Shown here in pieces: positions 17,669 through 26,524 of a DNA stretch of 64,000 nt. The stretch's first letter is position 1. Each line of letters starts with the position of its first letter. Source of the stretch: Nitrosarchaeum koreense MY1 (GTDB lineage Archaea > Thermoproteota > Nitrososphaeria > Nitrososphaerales > Nitrosopumilaceae); assembly GCF_000220175.1 (NCBI RefSeq), contig NZ_AFPU01000001.1, positions 1,543,696 through 1,607,695 on the forward strand. Direction: 5' to 3'. Under the pieces are notes generated by a model. It did no database searches, was not told the DNA's origin, and was given only the letters and a program-made list of their open reading frames with translations. A program made the position numbers and the translations under genes.

Positions 17669-18580
17669 TTATAACTCCAACGCTTCTTTCAAACCTTTAT
17701 ATCTATTTCTGATTGTTACCTCTGTTACACCTGCAGAAACTGCAATATCTTTTTGAGTTTTATTTTCACCATTTATGACACAGGACAAATACAATGCAGC
17801 AGCAGCTAATCCCATCGGATCTTTTCCTGCAGAAAGTTCAATTTTTGCAGCTTGATCTAAAATTTCAACTGCTTTTCTTTTTGTTTTTTCAGACAAACCT
17901 GCAATGCTAGATATTCTTGATACACATTTAATAGGATTTACAACTGGCATTTTCAAATCTAATTCTCTTAGCAATAATCTATAACATCTTGCAATATCTT
18001 TTCTTTTGATATTAATTCCGTTTGAAACATCAGTTAGTGTTCTAGGAGTTTCTGTATTTCTACATGCTGCATAAAGAGATGCTGCTATTAGACCTGGAAT
18101 TGAACGTCCTCTAACTAGACCTTTGTCTAGAGCTTTTCTGTAAATATATGCAGTTTTTTCAATAACAGCATCAGATAATGCAAGTTTTGTTTTTAATCTA
18201 TCTAATTCGCTAAATGCTTGTCTGAAATTTCTATCAGCTGGCTCATGAACCTGACTTCTATTATCCCATGTCCTAAGTCTTTCAATAGTACTCTTCATAG
18301 AAGCAGAAAGTGGTTTTCCTGTAGCATCTTTATTTACAGGATTAATGATTGTTGCAAGACCCATATCGTGCATAGCCAAAGAAGTAGGTGTACCTGTTCT
18401 AGTTCTGTTATCTCCTTCATCTTTGGAAAAAGCTCTCCATTCAGGTCCTTCTTGCTCAATTCTATCTGTAGCAACAAAGCCACATTTTGAGCAAAACATT
18501 TCACCTGTATTAGAATCTGTTAAAAAAACTCCCTTGTTACAACGTTGACATCTGACTCCAGAACCAACACTTTTAGTCAT
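17669..18580 (-). CDS. tfb: Transcription initiation factor B (TFB), paralogue 2
   Basis: A 303-residue canonical TFB. Zinc ribbon RCQRC...FCSKCG, linker with GTPTSLAMHDMGL, then two cyclin folds ending in LYAACRNTETPRTL and LYLSCVINGENKTQKDI, with the DNA-reading VTIRNRYKGL. It recruits RNA polymerase to TBP-bound promoters. Compared with the paralogue at 2685-3605 its zinc ribbon is standard. It is divergent from the zinc-finger gene at 18699. Confidence 0.95.
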   Translation of the reverse strand: MTKSVGSGVRCQRCNKGVFLTDSNTGEMFCSKCGFVATDRIEQEGPEWRAFSKDEGDNRTRTGTPTSLAMHDMGLATIINPVNKDATGKPLSASMKSTIERLRTWDNRSQVHEPADRNFRQAFSELDRLKTKLALSDAVIEKTAYIYRKALDKGLVRGRSIPGLIAASLYAACRNTETPRTLTDVSNGINIKRKDIARCYRLLLRELDLKMPVVNPIKCVSRISSIAGLSEKTKRKAVEILDQAAKIELSAGKDPMGLAAAALYLSCVINGENKTQKDIAVSAGVTEVTIRNRYKGLKEALEL

Positions 18581-18660
18581 AAATTCAGAAATTCATCTTT
18601 ATTCTATGCTTAAAAAGATTTGAAAAATTGGGTATTTTTTGTTAATTTAGCCGAAAAAAA

Positions 18661-18672
18661 ATATTTAAATAC
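18661..18672 (+). promoter_or_regulatory. TATA box of the small zinc-finger gene
   Basis: ATATTTAAATAC lies about 30 nt upstream of the ATG at 18699, in the position expected for a leaderless archaeal transcript. Confidence 0.6.
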
Positions 18673-18698
18673 AATTTTTTTATCCACACAAGCATATA

Positions 18699-18803
18699 AT
18701 GGTAAAATGTCCTCTATGCGGAGAATCGCTAAACAGCAATTCTGTGATTCAAAATCACATACAAAAAATTCATCCACAAAGAGTATCTGTCCTAAATCTT
18801 TAG
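18699..18803 (+). CDS. C2H2 zinc-finger microprotein, 34 residues
   Basis: A very short gene starting at ATG 18699. The product begins MVKCPLCGES and continues to HIQKIHP, giving the ligands C-X2-C-X12-H-X4-H of a classical C2H2 finger, and stops at TAG 18801. A strong TATA box 30 nt upstream supports expression. A single finger could bind DNA, RNA or a protein. The overlapping frame that begins at 18620 has no recognisable features and I take it as a shadow. Confidence 0.65.
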   Translation: MVKCPLCGESLNSNSVIQNHIQKIHPQRVSVLNL

Positions 18804-18891
18804 GTATGGCATACTCTTGTTAGTTATATTTTATTTACTGTTAAGCAATATTTACACCTGAAATTAAGTACAAACTATATGATCGAAACTA

Positions 18892-19530
18892 TTGTCAAAC
18901 TTACAAAATAAATGGAATAGGCAACAAAAACCTGGAATTACAGATAAAATTAGTGATGCCATTAATCCTAAAGGAGCTTTAAAACCAAAAATTCAAAACG
19001 GAATTAAAAAATTACAAGCACAAATTGCCAAACTTGATTCAATGCTTGTCAAATTAAATGAAAGAGATAGTAAACTTTTCAAAAGAATTGTTGAAGCAAC
19101 TCAATCACATGATGTGAATACTAGTAGAGTTTTATCAAAAGAATTAGTTGAGGTAAGAAAAACTACAAAAATTCTAAGCAATGCCAGAATAGCATTAGAA
19201 CAAATCGAATTAAGATTAACAACTTATCATGATCTTGGCGACACAGTAGTTACTATCATGCCTACAATAGGTTTGATGAAAAATCTAAAATCTTCTCTTG
19301 TAAAATTCATGCCAAGTGCTGATAAAGAAATCACCCAGATGGCTCAAATGTTAGGTGGATTTATGACAGATAGTTTTTCAAGTGATGCTACATTTGGAAT
19401 GGATGAAACAACTAGTTCTGAATCTGAAAAAATTCTACAAGAAGCTGCAGCAGTAGCTGAAAGTTCTGTTGGAACTAGATTGCCTTCAACACCTACAAAT
19501 ACTATGGCTTCAAAAAGTAATTTCTATTAA
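18892..19530 (+). CDS. cdvB: ESCRT-III-like protein CdvB, paralogue
   Basis: A 212-residue Snf7-fold protein: a basic N-terminus (WNRQQKPGITDKI), long helices with AQIAKLDSMLVKLNERDSKL, and an acidic C-terminal segment ending near LPSTPTN, which may be a MIM2-like motif for the Vps4/CdvC ATPase. It shares its whole layout with the paralogue at 43920-44567. CdvB proteins polymerise on membranes for cell division and vesicle release. The start is TTG 18892, matched by alignment with the ATG of the paralogue. It overlaps the convergent coiled-coil gene by 4 bp. Confidence 0.9.
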   Translation: MSNLQNKWNRQQKPGITDKISDAINPKGALKPKIQNGIKKLQAQIAKLDSMLVKLNERDSKLFKRIVEATQSHDVNTSRVLSKELVEVRKTTKILSNARIALEQIELRLTTYHDLGDTVVTIMPTIGLMKNLKSSLVKFMPSADKEITQMAQMLGGFMTDSFSSDATFGMDETTSSESEKILQEAAAVAESSVGTRLPSTPTNTMASKSNFY

Positions 19531-20000
19531 TTTTCTATAGATTCTCTGGATTCTTTAATTTTCTTAACTCTACTACCTTCATTATCAATTATCCTATCAA
19601 TCCCTGCCAATCTATCTCTTAAATTATTGATAATTGAGCCTACTTCATCTGCTTCGTTTTCAACTTGTTGTCTTTTATGAGCTAATTCTTTAATTCCTTT
19701 ATTTTCCTCTTCAATGTATTGACTTACTTTCTGTAATTTTTCCTTTAAATTTTTAATATCAACTGACTCTTCTTCAATATCTTTCTCTAAAACAGTTCGT
19801 TTATCCTTCAAATTTTTAATCATTAGACCTACATAATCAATAGCTTCTTCCAATTTGACACGCTTATCCATCAGTTCTACGATACCGATCTCTCCTACTG
19901 TTTCATTAGATGTACTCTCATTAGATTTCATACTTGTATGTTCTACAATTCTCTCTTCAGTAGATTCCCCGCCCTCATCTTTTTTAAATTTATCAAACAT
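19527..20000 (-). CDS. Coiled-coil protein
   Basis: About 157 residues from ATG 20000 (MFDKFKKDE). The first 50 residues are acidic and disordered; the rest has three similar helical blocks, each with a charged heptad run and NLKDK/NLKEK/NLRDR, so the coiled coil seems to be built from repeats of about 35 residues. It is convergent with cdvB, 4-bp overlap. A role near the division machinery is possible, based only on proximity. Confidence 0.7.
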   Translation of the reverse strand: MFDKFKKDEGGESTEERIVEHTSMKSNESTSNETVGEIGIVELMDKRVKLEEAIDYVGLMIKNLKDKRTVLEKDIEEESVDIKNLKEKLQKVSQYIEEENKGIKELAHKRQQVENEADEVGSIINNLRDRLAGIDRIIDNEGSRVKKIKESRESIEN

Positions 20001-20684
20001 TTTACCATCTATTTTCAAAATGGGAATAAAAAGTTACTATGAATCTCAAAGCTGACCTAGTGAATGATTTTTTGTTCATTTAAAAAATTATGCTGATTCC
20101 ATTAAAATCAAATTTCGATATTTACTTTATGTAATTTTTTAATAGAATAAGATACATGGTTTGAGAACTATATTGATACAAAGATCTGTAATTATTCGAT
20201 AAATTGTATTTTCTAGATATATCAAAGAAAGGTAGCTATTGCCTTATTATGGGTGATCTATCCTGATGACAGTCTGTTTTTGTTTAAAACATGAATTGAT
20301 AAATACCCAATCTTTCATTTTTTAATTGCATACATGTTTTTAATGAGTTTATCTTAAAAAACTCAATAATTCTTGTTATTGTGATTAATTTGTGCCAAAA
20401 ACATGTTTCAGTACCCGTTCTTTATATATCAAAATTTGCCAAAAATCTCCAAAAACCCTAAAAATAATTGAAAACTATGGTAAAAAGAATTTTTTTTTGG
20501 AATTTTTAAAAAAATTAAATTTTTATATTAAATTATTAGGCATAAGAAAAATTGAAATTTTCACTGATTTTAGTAATTTTACCAAAAATTACTCATTTTA
20601 TGGGATGAACTACCTGTTCCGCTTTGTGTTCCGCTTCAAAGTTTCAAAATGTTCCTCATTAACCAAGTAACTCTATACTAATCC
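20001..20684. other. 684-bp intergenic region
   Basis: Mostly very AT-rich. It contains a small hairpin-rich patch at 20231-20280 ending in a T run, a TATA-like TTTATATATC near 20421, and a 9-bp direct repeat just before the wHTH gene (listed). An open frame at 20392-20670 is of low complexity and I do not call it a gene. Confidence 0.5.
20616..20636. promoter_or_regulatory. GTTCCGCTT direct repeat before wHTH gene
   Basis: GTTCCGCTT occurs at 20616-20624 and again at 20628-20636, a 12-bp period, about 50 nt upstream of the wHTH start. Two same-face half-sites next to a regulator gene suggest autoregulation. Confidence 0.4.
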
Positions 20685-20972
20685 ATGTCAAAACAACAAT
20701 ACAGGTCCGAAATGGGCATAATGGGTGATATCCTTGACGTTACTGCCGATGGTGGTCGTTCTGGAGTCATTGTATCTGCAATATCTCGCAAAGCCAACCT
20801 ATCTCACTACGCAGTACTAGACAAATGTGAGAAACTGGTAGAAGCAGGCTTAGTCGAGTCAGTCAAAAACGACAGGAATAGAGTCTTCTTAATTACCGAA
20901 AAGGGACTTCAATTTTTCCAGGAATTCAAGAGATTCCAAGGACTTGTCGAAAGTATGAATTTGAGGTACTAG
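20685..20972 (+). CDS. Winged-helix transcription regulator
   Basis: A 95-residue single-domain wHTH of the archaeal HTH_45-like kind: helix IMGDILDVTADG, recognition helix region ANLSHYAVLDKCEKLVEAGLV, wing NDRNRVFLITEKG, and a last helix for dimerisation. Its codons are richer in C and G than those of its neighbours, which can reflect high expression or another origin. It begins an apparent three-gene unit: the next gene starts 2 nt after its stop. Confidence 0.88.
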   Translation: MSKQQYRSEMGIMGDILDVTADGGRSGVIVSAISRKANLSHYAVLDKCEKLVEAGLVESVKNDRNRVFLITEKGLQFFQEFKRFQGLVESMNLRY

Positions 20973-20974
20973 CC

Positions 20975-22003
20975 ATGAACCCAGAATTGGAGCTGACTCC
21001 CATAGAAGAGTCTATTCGAGAAGATGGAATGCTTTTTGTAAGGACTGATAGTATCCTCGAAACAATGGTTAAGATGCCTTTGATAGTTGCTGGCTTAATT
21101 ATTGCTATAATCGTGATGCCTATTCAGACCTCATTCAGCTCTACTCGAACTCTTGAACTTATCATTTATTCAGATGGTTCTACACATATATCAAGACAAA
21201 TAGATGTAGATCCATTAGAGCCTGACTTTGAGCTTGATCTATTTGGTCAATCAATAGATAATTTTGTTGCAATAGGTGATACTGGATTTTTACTATCCGA
21301 AGAAATAATCGGTAATAAAGCAATCATAGACAAATTTGGATCTGCAAGTATAACAATTGATTATGATGTTCATGATTTAATTTCCAAAGAGGGTCGAGTT
21401 TGGACATTCTCATTTAATTCCCCATCTGATTACACTTTACTAATGCCAAAAAATTCTGTTATAGTTGGAATGAGTGGTTTACCAACCAATATGGAAATAG
21501 TAGATGACCAACCAAAACTTGAACTTTCTGCAGGATTATCAGAAATAAACTATATCTTTTCATCCGTAAATCCTACTCCAAATCCAACAATTCCAAATGA
21601 ATCATCATTTAGTTCTTTTACAGCTGCAATTATTGCCGGTCCAATTATAGCAGCAATTACTGCCACAGTAATTATCCTAAAAAGAAAACAATCAAAATCT
21701 TCTACATTCATAACACAATCAGAACCTATTCCTGAAAAACAATCAGAATCTACACTTGTTGATACAGAAACTATATTCAATTTTAGACCTGAAATGCGAG
21801 AAGATGATAAAGAAATTATAAAATTCATTTCTGATAATGGAGGTCAGGCATTGGAAAGTGAATTAAGAAAGAAATTTCTTCAACCAAGAACTACTATGTG
21901 GAGAGCTGTAAAAAGATTAGAACGATTAGGTGTCATTGAAATTGATAAAAAAGATTTACAAAATTTAGTAAAACTGAAAAAAGAATTGGAGGAAGAAAAA
22001 TGA
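20975..22003 (+). CDS. Membrane-anchored winged-helix regulator
   Basis: A 342-residue protein. A short cytoplasmic N-terminus is followed by a transmembrane helix (MPLIVAGLIIAIIVMPI), an extracellular beta-rich domain of about 150 residues, and a second helix (AAIIAGPIIAAITATVIIL). The C-terminal cytoplasmic part carries a wHTH (EIIKFISDNGG...TTMWRAVKRLERLGVIEI). This is the layout of archaeal one-component membrane regulators that sense outside and bind DNA inside. Its last bases overlap the next start (ATGA). Confidence 0.82.
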   Translation: MNPELELTPIEESIREDGMLFVRTDSILETMVKMPLIVAGLIIAIIVMPIQTSFSSTRTLELIIYSDGSTHISRQIDVDPLEPDFELDLFGQSIDNFVAIGDTGFLLSEEIIGNKAIIDKFGSASITIDYDVHDLISKEGRVWTFSFNSPSDYTLLMPKNSVIVGMSGLPTNMEIVDDQPKLELSAGLSEINYIFSSVNPTPNPTIPNESSFSSFTAAIIAGPIIAAITATVIILKRKQSKSSTFITQSEPIPEKQSESTLVDTETIFNFRPEMREDDKEIIKFISDNGGQALESELRKKFLQPRTTMWRAVKRLERLGVIEIDKKDLQNLVKLKKELEEEK

Positions 22004-22998
22004 ATAAAATAACCTCATTTGCATTATTGATTTTAGTATCTAGTTTAGTTTTAGGTGGCGTAACTCATAATGTACAAGCAGAAACTGATCCATTAATTCT
22101 ACTAAAAATTGCAAAGCAAGCACAAAGACAACTTGAAAATCAAATGAATAATGACGTATCTGATAAAACAAAACAACTATTCAAAGAAGGCACACAAGAA
22201 ATTAAGAATTTAGAAGAATCTATTAAAAATAATGATGCAGATTCAGCCAAAAAACAATTTCTTTCTACTATGAGAATTTTCAAAGAAATCTCTCAACAAC
22301 TATCAAACATTAAATCTGCACAACCCGAAATGGCTACTCTTAAAGTTCCAACTAAAGATCCTTCAGCTGATCTGAAAAGAATGCAAGATTATGCTAATAA
22401 TCTCAAGATAATTGCTAAAAAATATAGTACGTCAATTGACTTTTCTGAATTAGACAATCTGTTTGTCTCTGCAAGAAAACAAATTTCTGATAAACAATTT
22501 GATGATGCAGTAGGAACAATTGGTAAAATTAAACAAATTACTATAGATTTGAATAATAAAATCCGTGAATATGCTTCCCAACAAGAACAATCACGCGCTA
22601 CAGCATACGCCCAAACATATCTAGAACAACTTGATAGATTGATTGAAAATGCAAAGAGTCAAGGATTATCTGAAAATATCATCGAAAAACTTGAAACCGC
22701 TAAAGAAAACCTCTCATCAACAACAGATCCACAAGAAATAATCAAACAAATAAGAGAAATTATATCAATTAAAGAACAATTTGAATTAACAAAAAATGAT
22801 CGATTGGAATCTCGAGTCATGCAAATCGAAAAAACATTACTAAAACTATCTAACTCTGATAAAATAAGCAAATCTGATATTGATGAAGCTAAAAAAACAA
22901 TTCAAATAATTAAACGTAATTTAGCTAAAGGTGAATTTGAAAAAGCAAATGAATTACTTCGTTCATTAGCATCTTTACTTAATATGACTCAAAACTAA
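22000..22998 (+). CDS. Secreted helical/coiled-coil protein
   Basis: A 332-residue protein with a signal peptide (FALLILVSSLVLGGVTHNVQA) followed by a wholly helical, charged mature part with no transmembrane segment. Several helices share the pattern KKQFLSTMRIFKEI / DAVGTIGKIKQI, suggesting a helical-repeat scaffold. It is translationally coupled (ATGA) to the membrane wHTH gene, so it may be the extracytoplasmic partner of that sensor. No enzyme motif is seen. Confidence 0.72.
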   Translation: MNKITSFALLILVSSLVLGGVTHNVQAETDPLILLKIAKQAQRQLENQMNNDVSDKTKQLFKEGTQEIKNLEESIKNNDADSAKKQFLSTMRIFKEISQQLSNIKSAQPEMATLKVPTKDPSADLKRMQDYANNLKIIAKKYSTSIDFSELDNLFVSARKQISDKQFDDAVGTIGKIKQITIDLNNKIREYASQQEQSRATAYAQTYLEQLDRLIENAKSQGLSENIIEKLETAKENLSSTTDPQEIIKQIREIISIKEQFELTKNDRLESRVMQIEKTLLKLSNSDKISKSDIDEAKKTIQIIKRNLAKGEFEKANELLRSLASLLNMTQN

Positions 22999-23045
22999 TC
23001 CATCTTATCATAAACTTCATATACATTTTGCAAACAGAAATTATC

Positions 23046-23240
23046 ATGGCTTCTAAAGCAATTACTGTTGGAGTAGGAATTCCAATGATCATAGTAGGAG
23101 CTTTGATGGCATGGTTATGGGCTCCATTTCAAAGCGATATGCAAAACACAGTAGAATTTGTAGGAAGTCTAATAGGAATTTTAGGTGTAGTTTTCTTTAT
23201 TTCTGGTTTATTTTATACAAAAGAACCAGTAATGCATTAA
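23046..23240 (+). CDS. Small two-helix membrane protein
   Basis: About 64 residues from ATG 23046: two transmembrane helices (VGVGIPMIIVGALMAWLW and FVGSLIGILGVVFFISGLFY) joined by a short loop. No family recognised. It follows the secreted coiled-coil gene by 47 nt. Confidence 0.65.
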   Translation: MASKAITVGVGIPMIIVGALMAWLWAPFQSDMQNTVEFVGSLIGILGVVFFISGLFYTKEPVMH

Positions 23241-23284
23241 TCAAAACTCATTGAATAAATAATGAAAAAATATACAATTATTAC

Positions 23285-23998
23285 TTGAAAGTTAGATTAT
23301 TTGAAATATTTACGTCAGTTGAAGGAGAAGGAATTCTTTATGGTACAAAAACACTTTTTGTTCGATTAGCTGGTTGTCCATTTACTTGTTTTTATTGTGA
23401 TACAAAAGAATCTCTTCCATTAGATTCAGGTAATGAATATTCAATTGAGGAAGCATGCAGATTAATTGATTCTAATCTTAAAAATCAAACATATAAAGTA
23501 AATTTTACAGGAGGTGATCCATTAATTCAACATAATGCAGTAGCTGAACTTGCAAAATATATTCAAACTAAAAAAATCCCAACATATCTAGAATCATCAT
23601 GTTTTGATTCTGATAGATTTAACCATGTATTGCCGTTTTTTGACATTATTAAAATAGAATTTAAAACTAAAGATTCAGATTTTGTAGATTCTAAACACTA
23701 TGAAAGATTAATTGAAAATGCAATGAAGTGTCTTAAATTATCTGTAGCATCTAAAAAAACTACATATATCAAAATAGTTGTAAGCTCTAAAACTAAATTA
23801 GATGATTTTAAAGATTTAGTTAATAAAATATTTCAAAATATTTCAAAACATGATGTTGATGGATTTATCATACAACCTACATATGGTATTGCAGAACCTT
23901 CTTTGGAATTATTACTAAACTTGTATGATGTAGTTTATCCATATTATATTGATGTAAAAGTTGTACCACAGCTTCACAAATTTATTGGAGCACCATAA
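23285..23998 (+). CDS. queE: 7-carboxy-7-deazaguanine synthase QueE
   Basis: A 237-residue radical-SAM enzyme. The cluster motif CPFTCFYC places cysteines at 31, 35 and 38, the usual CX3CX2C. Typical QueE context residues include SVEGEG at the start and the FTGGDPL motif for SAM. It converts carboxytetrahydropterin to CDG, on the route to archaeosine in tRNA. Start codon TTG, with a TATA-like element about 15 nt upstream. FolE follows on the same strand. Confidence 0.92.
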   Translation: MKVRLFEIFTSVEGEGILYGTKTLFVRLAGCPFTCFYCDTKESLPLDSGNEYSIEEACRLIDSNLKNQTYKVNFTGGDPLIQHNAVAELAKYIQTKKIPTYLESSCFDSDRFNHVLPFFDIIKIEFKTKDSDFVDSKHYERLIENAMKCLKLSVASKKTTYIKIVVSSKTKLDDFKDLVNKIFQNISKHDVDGFIIQPTYGIAEPSLELLLNLYDVVYPYYIDVKVVPQLHKFIGAP

Positions 23999-24062
23999 TC
24001 ATAGCACCTGCCTAAAAACTAGATTAGGTTCAAATACTAGAAAAAATCATTCAAAATATCAG

Positions 24063-24620
24063 ATGGATAAAGAACGCGTAAAAAAACTTGTTCGGGAATT
24101 AATTATTGAAATTGGGGAGGATCCTACTCGTGAAGGTCTTAAGGATACTCCAGAAAGAATTGCAAATATGTATGAAGAAATTTTTGATGGATACGAATCT
24201 GATTCTGAATTATCAGTCCAATTCTCTGAAGATTCTGATGTAGTCGTTGCACGAAATATTCAGTTTTATTCAATGTGTGAGCACCATATGTTACCATTTT
24301 TTGGAAAGATTCACATTGCCTATTCTCCTAATGGTAGAGTTTTTGGAATCTCAAAACTGGTACGTTTAGTTGAAAAATACTCAAAAAGATTACAAATTCA
24401 AGAACGATTAACCAAGAATATAGCTGATGAGCTATTTGCTCAAGGTGTAAAAGGAGTAGTAGTTTTAGCTGATGCAGAGCACTTTTGTATGAAAATGCGT
24501 GGTGTTAGAAATGATGCAACTCTAACATCATCTGCATATAGAGGAATTTATGAAAATAAGGAAGAAAAAGAGAGTATCATGGCTATGATTAGACGACGTA
24601 CTCCTGAGACATCACTATAG
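24063..24620 (+). CDS. folE: GTP cyclohydrolase I (FolE)
   Basis: A 185-residue GTP cyclohydrolase I. Zinc ligands are Cys72 and His75 in CEHHMLPF and Cys142 in HFCMKMRG. It converts GTP to dihydroneopterin triphosphate, the first step toward deazaguanine and pterins. I chose ATG 24063 (MDKERV); the frame is open further upstream but that part overlaps queE. Together with queE and the nearby queC it covers most of preQ0 synthesis; queD is not in this window. Confidence 0.93.
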   Translation: MDKERVKKLVRELIIEIGEDPTREGLKDTPERIANMYEEIFDGYESDSELSVQFSEDSDVVVARNIQFYSMCEHHMLPFFGKIHIAYSPNGRVFGISKLVRLVEKYSKRLQIQERLTKNIADELFAQGVKGVVVLADAEHFCMKMRGVRNDATLTSSAYRGIYENKEEKESIMAMIRRRTPETSL

Positions 24621-24660
24621 ATTCTGAAAAATTAAATAATCAATCTTTTAGATAAAACTC

Positions 24661-24912
24661 ATGGGTGCACATCCTAACGTTCACATTCCAAAAGAATCAT
24701 GGCCTAATTGGACATGGTATGCAATTGAGTTTGGAATTGTAATTGCAATTTCAATGCTAGTATCAAGAGAAATTACCAATTCTATAGAAGGATTAACTCC
24801 GGAAATCCAAAATTATGTATTTATGGGAATTGTTGGTGGAATATTCTTTATTTGGTATATAATTATTAGAAATTTTGTTTTCAAAAAGAAAATTCTTGAT
24901 AACAAATACTAG
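24661..24912 (+). CDS. Small two-helix membrane protein
   Basis: An 83-residue protein: a soluble start with PNVHIPKESWPNW, then two transmembrane helices (YAIEFGIVIAISMLVS and YVFMGIVGGIFFIWYIII) and a basic end. No family recognised. It is 40 nt after folE and ends 2 nt before convergent queC. Confidence 0.65.
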   Translation: MGAHPNVHIPKESWPNWTWYAIEFGIVIAISMLVSREITNSIEGLTPEIQNYVFMGIVGGIFFIWYIIIRNFVFKKKILDNKY

Positions 24913-24914
24913 GG

Positions 24915-25589
24915 CTATTTTAGATATTTTGTTTTATCTATAATTCCCGCTTTTTGAAATGCTGTTTTTCTATTATTACAAGATTCACAAATACCACAGT
25001 GATTATTTTTACTAGAATAACAACTCCATGTTTTAAAGATTGAATCTCCCAAAGTTTTCATGCCGTTTTGTATTAAATCACTTTTTGAAAGACCTTCTTT
25101 GTATGGTGACCATATTTTGATACTTTTTCGTAGTCCCAAGTTTATTCCATCAATTTCTCCTTGATTAAATGCAGACTCTAATTTTTTGGCAAATATTGGT
25201 CTGCAATCAGGATAATGATTATCATCAATATGTGCACCGTATGCCACAAATGATGCATTTAGAGTAAACGCCCATGCAGAAGCTATTGAGAGAAAGACTG
25301 CATTTCTAATTGGAACAACAATAGAATAATCAAACTTACTTGGAATTTTCCTTTTCGAACTAGTTAAAACATTAGAATCTCCATACAATTCTTTCATAAA
25401 ACCAATATCAATAATTTTATGTTGTTTTAATCCAAATTTTTTAGCAAAAGTCCTTGCAGCATTAATCTCTCTATTAGCTTTTTGACCATATGAAAATGTA
25501 ATTCCATAAAGTTCATACTTTGATTTTAAATAACTAGCTACACAAACTGAATCTACTCCACCACTAAATACAATAACAGCTTTTTTCAT
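24915..25589 (-). CDS. queC: 7-cyano-7-deazaguanine synthase QueC
   Basis: A 224-residue PP-loop ATPase with SGGVDS at 9-14 and a C-terminal zinc site SCYSSKNNHCGICESC. It makes preQ0 from CDG with ATP and ammonia. It is the last gene of a minus-strand unit GPN GTPase - homoserine kinase - queC, only 11 nt after homoserine kinase. Confidence 0.93.
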   Translation of the reverse strand: MKKAVIVFSGGVDSVCVASYLKSKYELYGITFSYGQKANREINAARTFAKKFGLKQHKIIDIGFMKELYGDSNVLTSSKRKIPSKFDYSIVVPIRNAVFLSIASAWAFTLNASFVAYGAHIDDNHYPDCRPIFAKKLESAFNQGEIDGINLGLRKSIKIWSPYKEGLSKSDLIQNGMKTLGDSIFKTWSCYSSKNNHCGICESCNNRKTAFQKAGIIDKTKYLK

Positions 25590-25600
25590 AATTTTTCAGA

Positions 25601-26524
25601 TTATTTTTTTATTGCTATTGCACCCTTACTTGGTTTACAAATTACAGTTTGACATTTTGTATTTGCAGATGCAAATCCTTTTGACATAGCTAGAGCAATT
25701 TTTTTTAAATCGGCATTACTTTTTGAAAATGCAATCACTGAAGGGCCTGCTCCACTTATTGTTACACCAAGTGCTCCTGCTTTGAGTGCATTTTCTTTTA
25801 CCTTGCTAAATCCTGGAATCATATGTTGTCTTGCAGGCTCTACAATTACATCTTTAATGGATTTACCTATCAGATCAGAATCTTTTTTCATAAATCCTGC
25901 AACAATTACTGCAGCATTTGACAAATTTGCAATACTGTCACCTAATCTAACTTTCTTAGGTATTACACCTCGTGATACTTTTGTTTTCTTTTTTGGAACT
26001 TCTAATGTTGGAACTGCAATACACATTCTTAGATTCATTGGAGGTTCAATCTTTATTACGTCTAGAGGATTTGTCCTGACTATTACAAATCCTCCCAATA
26101 CAGATGCTGCAACATTATCATAATGAACAGAACCTGCACTAGCTTTTTCTCCAAACCCCGCAAATTCTACAAGTGCATTATCATCTAATTTTAATTCAAA
26201 CATTTGATTAAATGCAATTACTGCTGCTGCTGCTGAAGCTGCGCTACTTCCCATCCCAAATCCAGCTGGTACTCCTTTTTTGATTTTAATTTCTACACCG
26301 TCTTTAATTTTAAATTTTTTTAACATATTTTTAATTACTAACCCTGCAGTGTTATTATCAGGATTTGTTGGAATGTTGTCTTTGGTAACTATGGTAACGC
26401 CACTATTTTTTTTTGTTAATGTGATTTCGTCAAAAAAAGCATCAACAGCTAATCCAAATACATCAAAACCTGGTCCTAAATTTGCTGTAGATGATGGTGC
26501 TCTTACAGTTACCGTTGCTGCCAA
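25601..26524 (-). CDS. thrB: Homoserine kinase (GHMP family)
   Basis: A 307-residue GHMP kinase with the ATP loop PAGFGMGSSAASAA at 86-99 and N-terminal PSSTANLGPGFD, both typical of ThrB. It phosphorylates homoserine in threonine synthesis. Its TTG start follows directly on the TAG of the GPN GTPase gene with no gap, indicating translational coupling. Confidence 0.9.
   Translation of the reverse strand: MAATVTVRAPSSTANLGPGFDVFGLAVDAFFDEITLTKKNSGVTIVTKDNIPTNPDNNTAGLVIKNMLKKFKIKDGVEIKIKKGVPAGFGMGSSAASAAAAVIAFNQMFELKLDDNALVEFAGFGEKASAGSVHYDNVAASVLGGFVIVRTNPLDVIKIEPPMNLRMCIAVPTLEVPKKKTKVSRGVIPKKVRLGDSIANLSNAAVIVAGFMKKDSDLIGKSIKDVIVEPARQHMIPGFSKVKENALKAGALGVTISGAGPSVIAFSKSNADLKKIALAMSKGFASANTKCQTVICKPSKGAIAIKK

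Noticed and set aside
18620..18823. 67-residue frame overlapping the zinc finger
   Set aside because: Low complexity and no features; the C2H2 frame at 18699 is better supported by its Cys/His spacing and TATA box.
20392..20670. Open frame of 92 codons in the long spacer
   Set aside because: Very AT-rich, low-complexity residues, no motif, starts in sequence that looks like a promoter spacer; likely chance.
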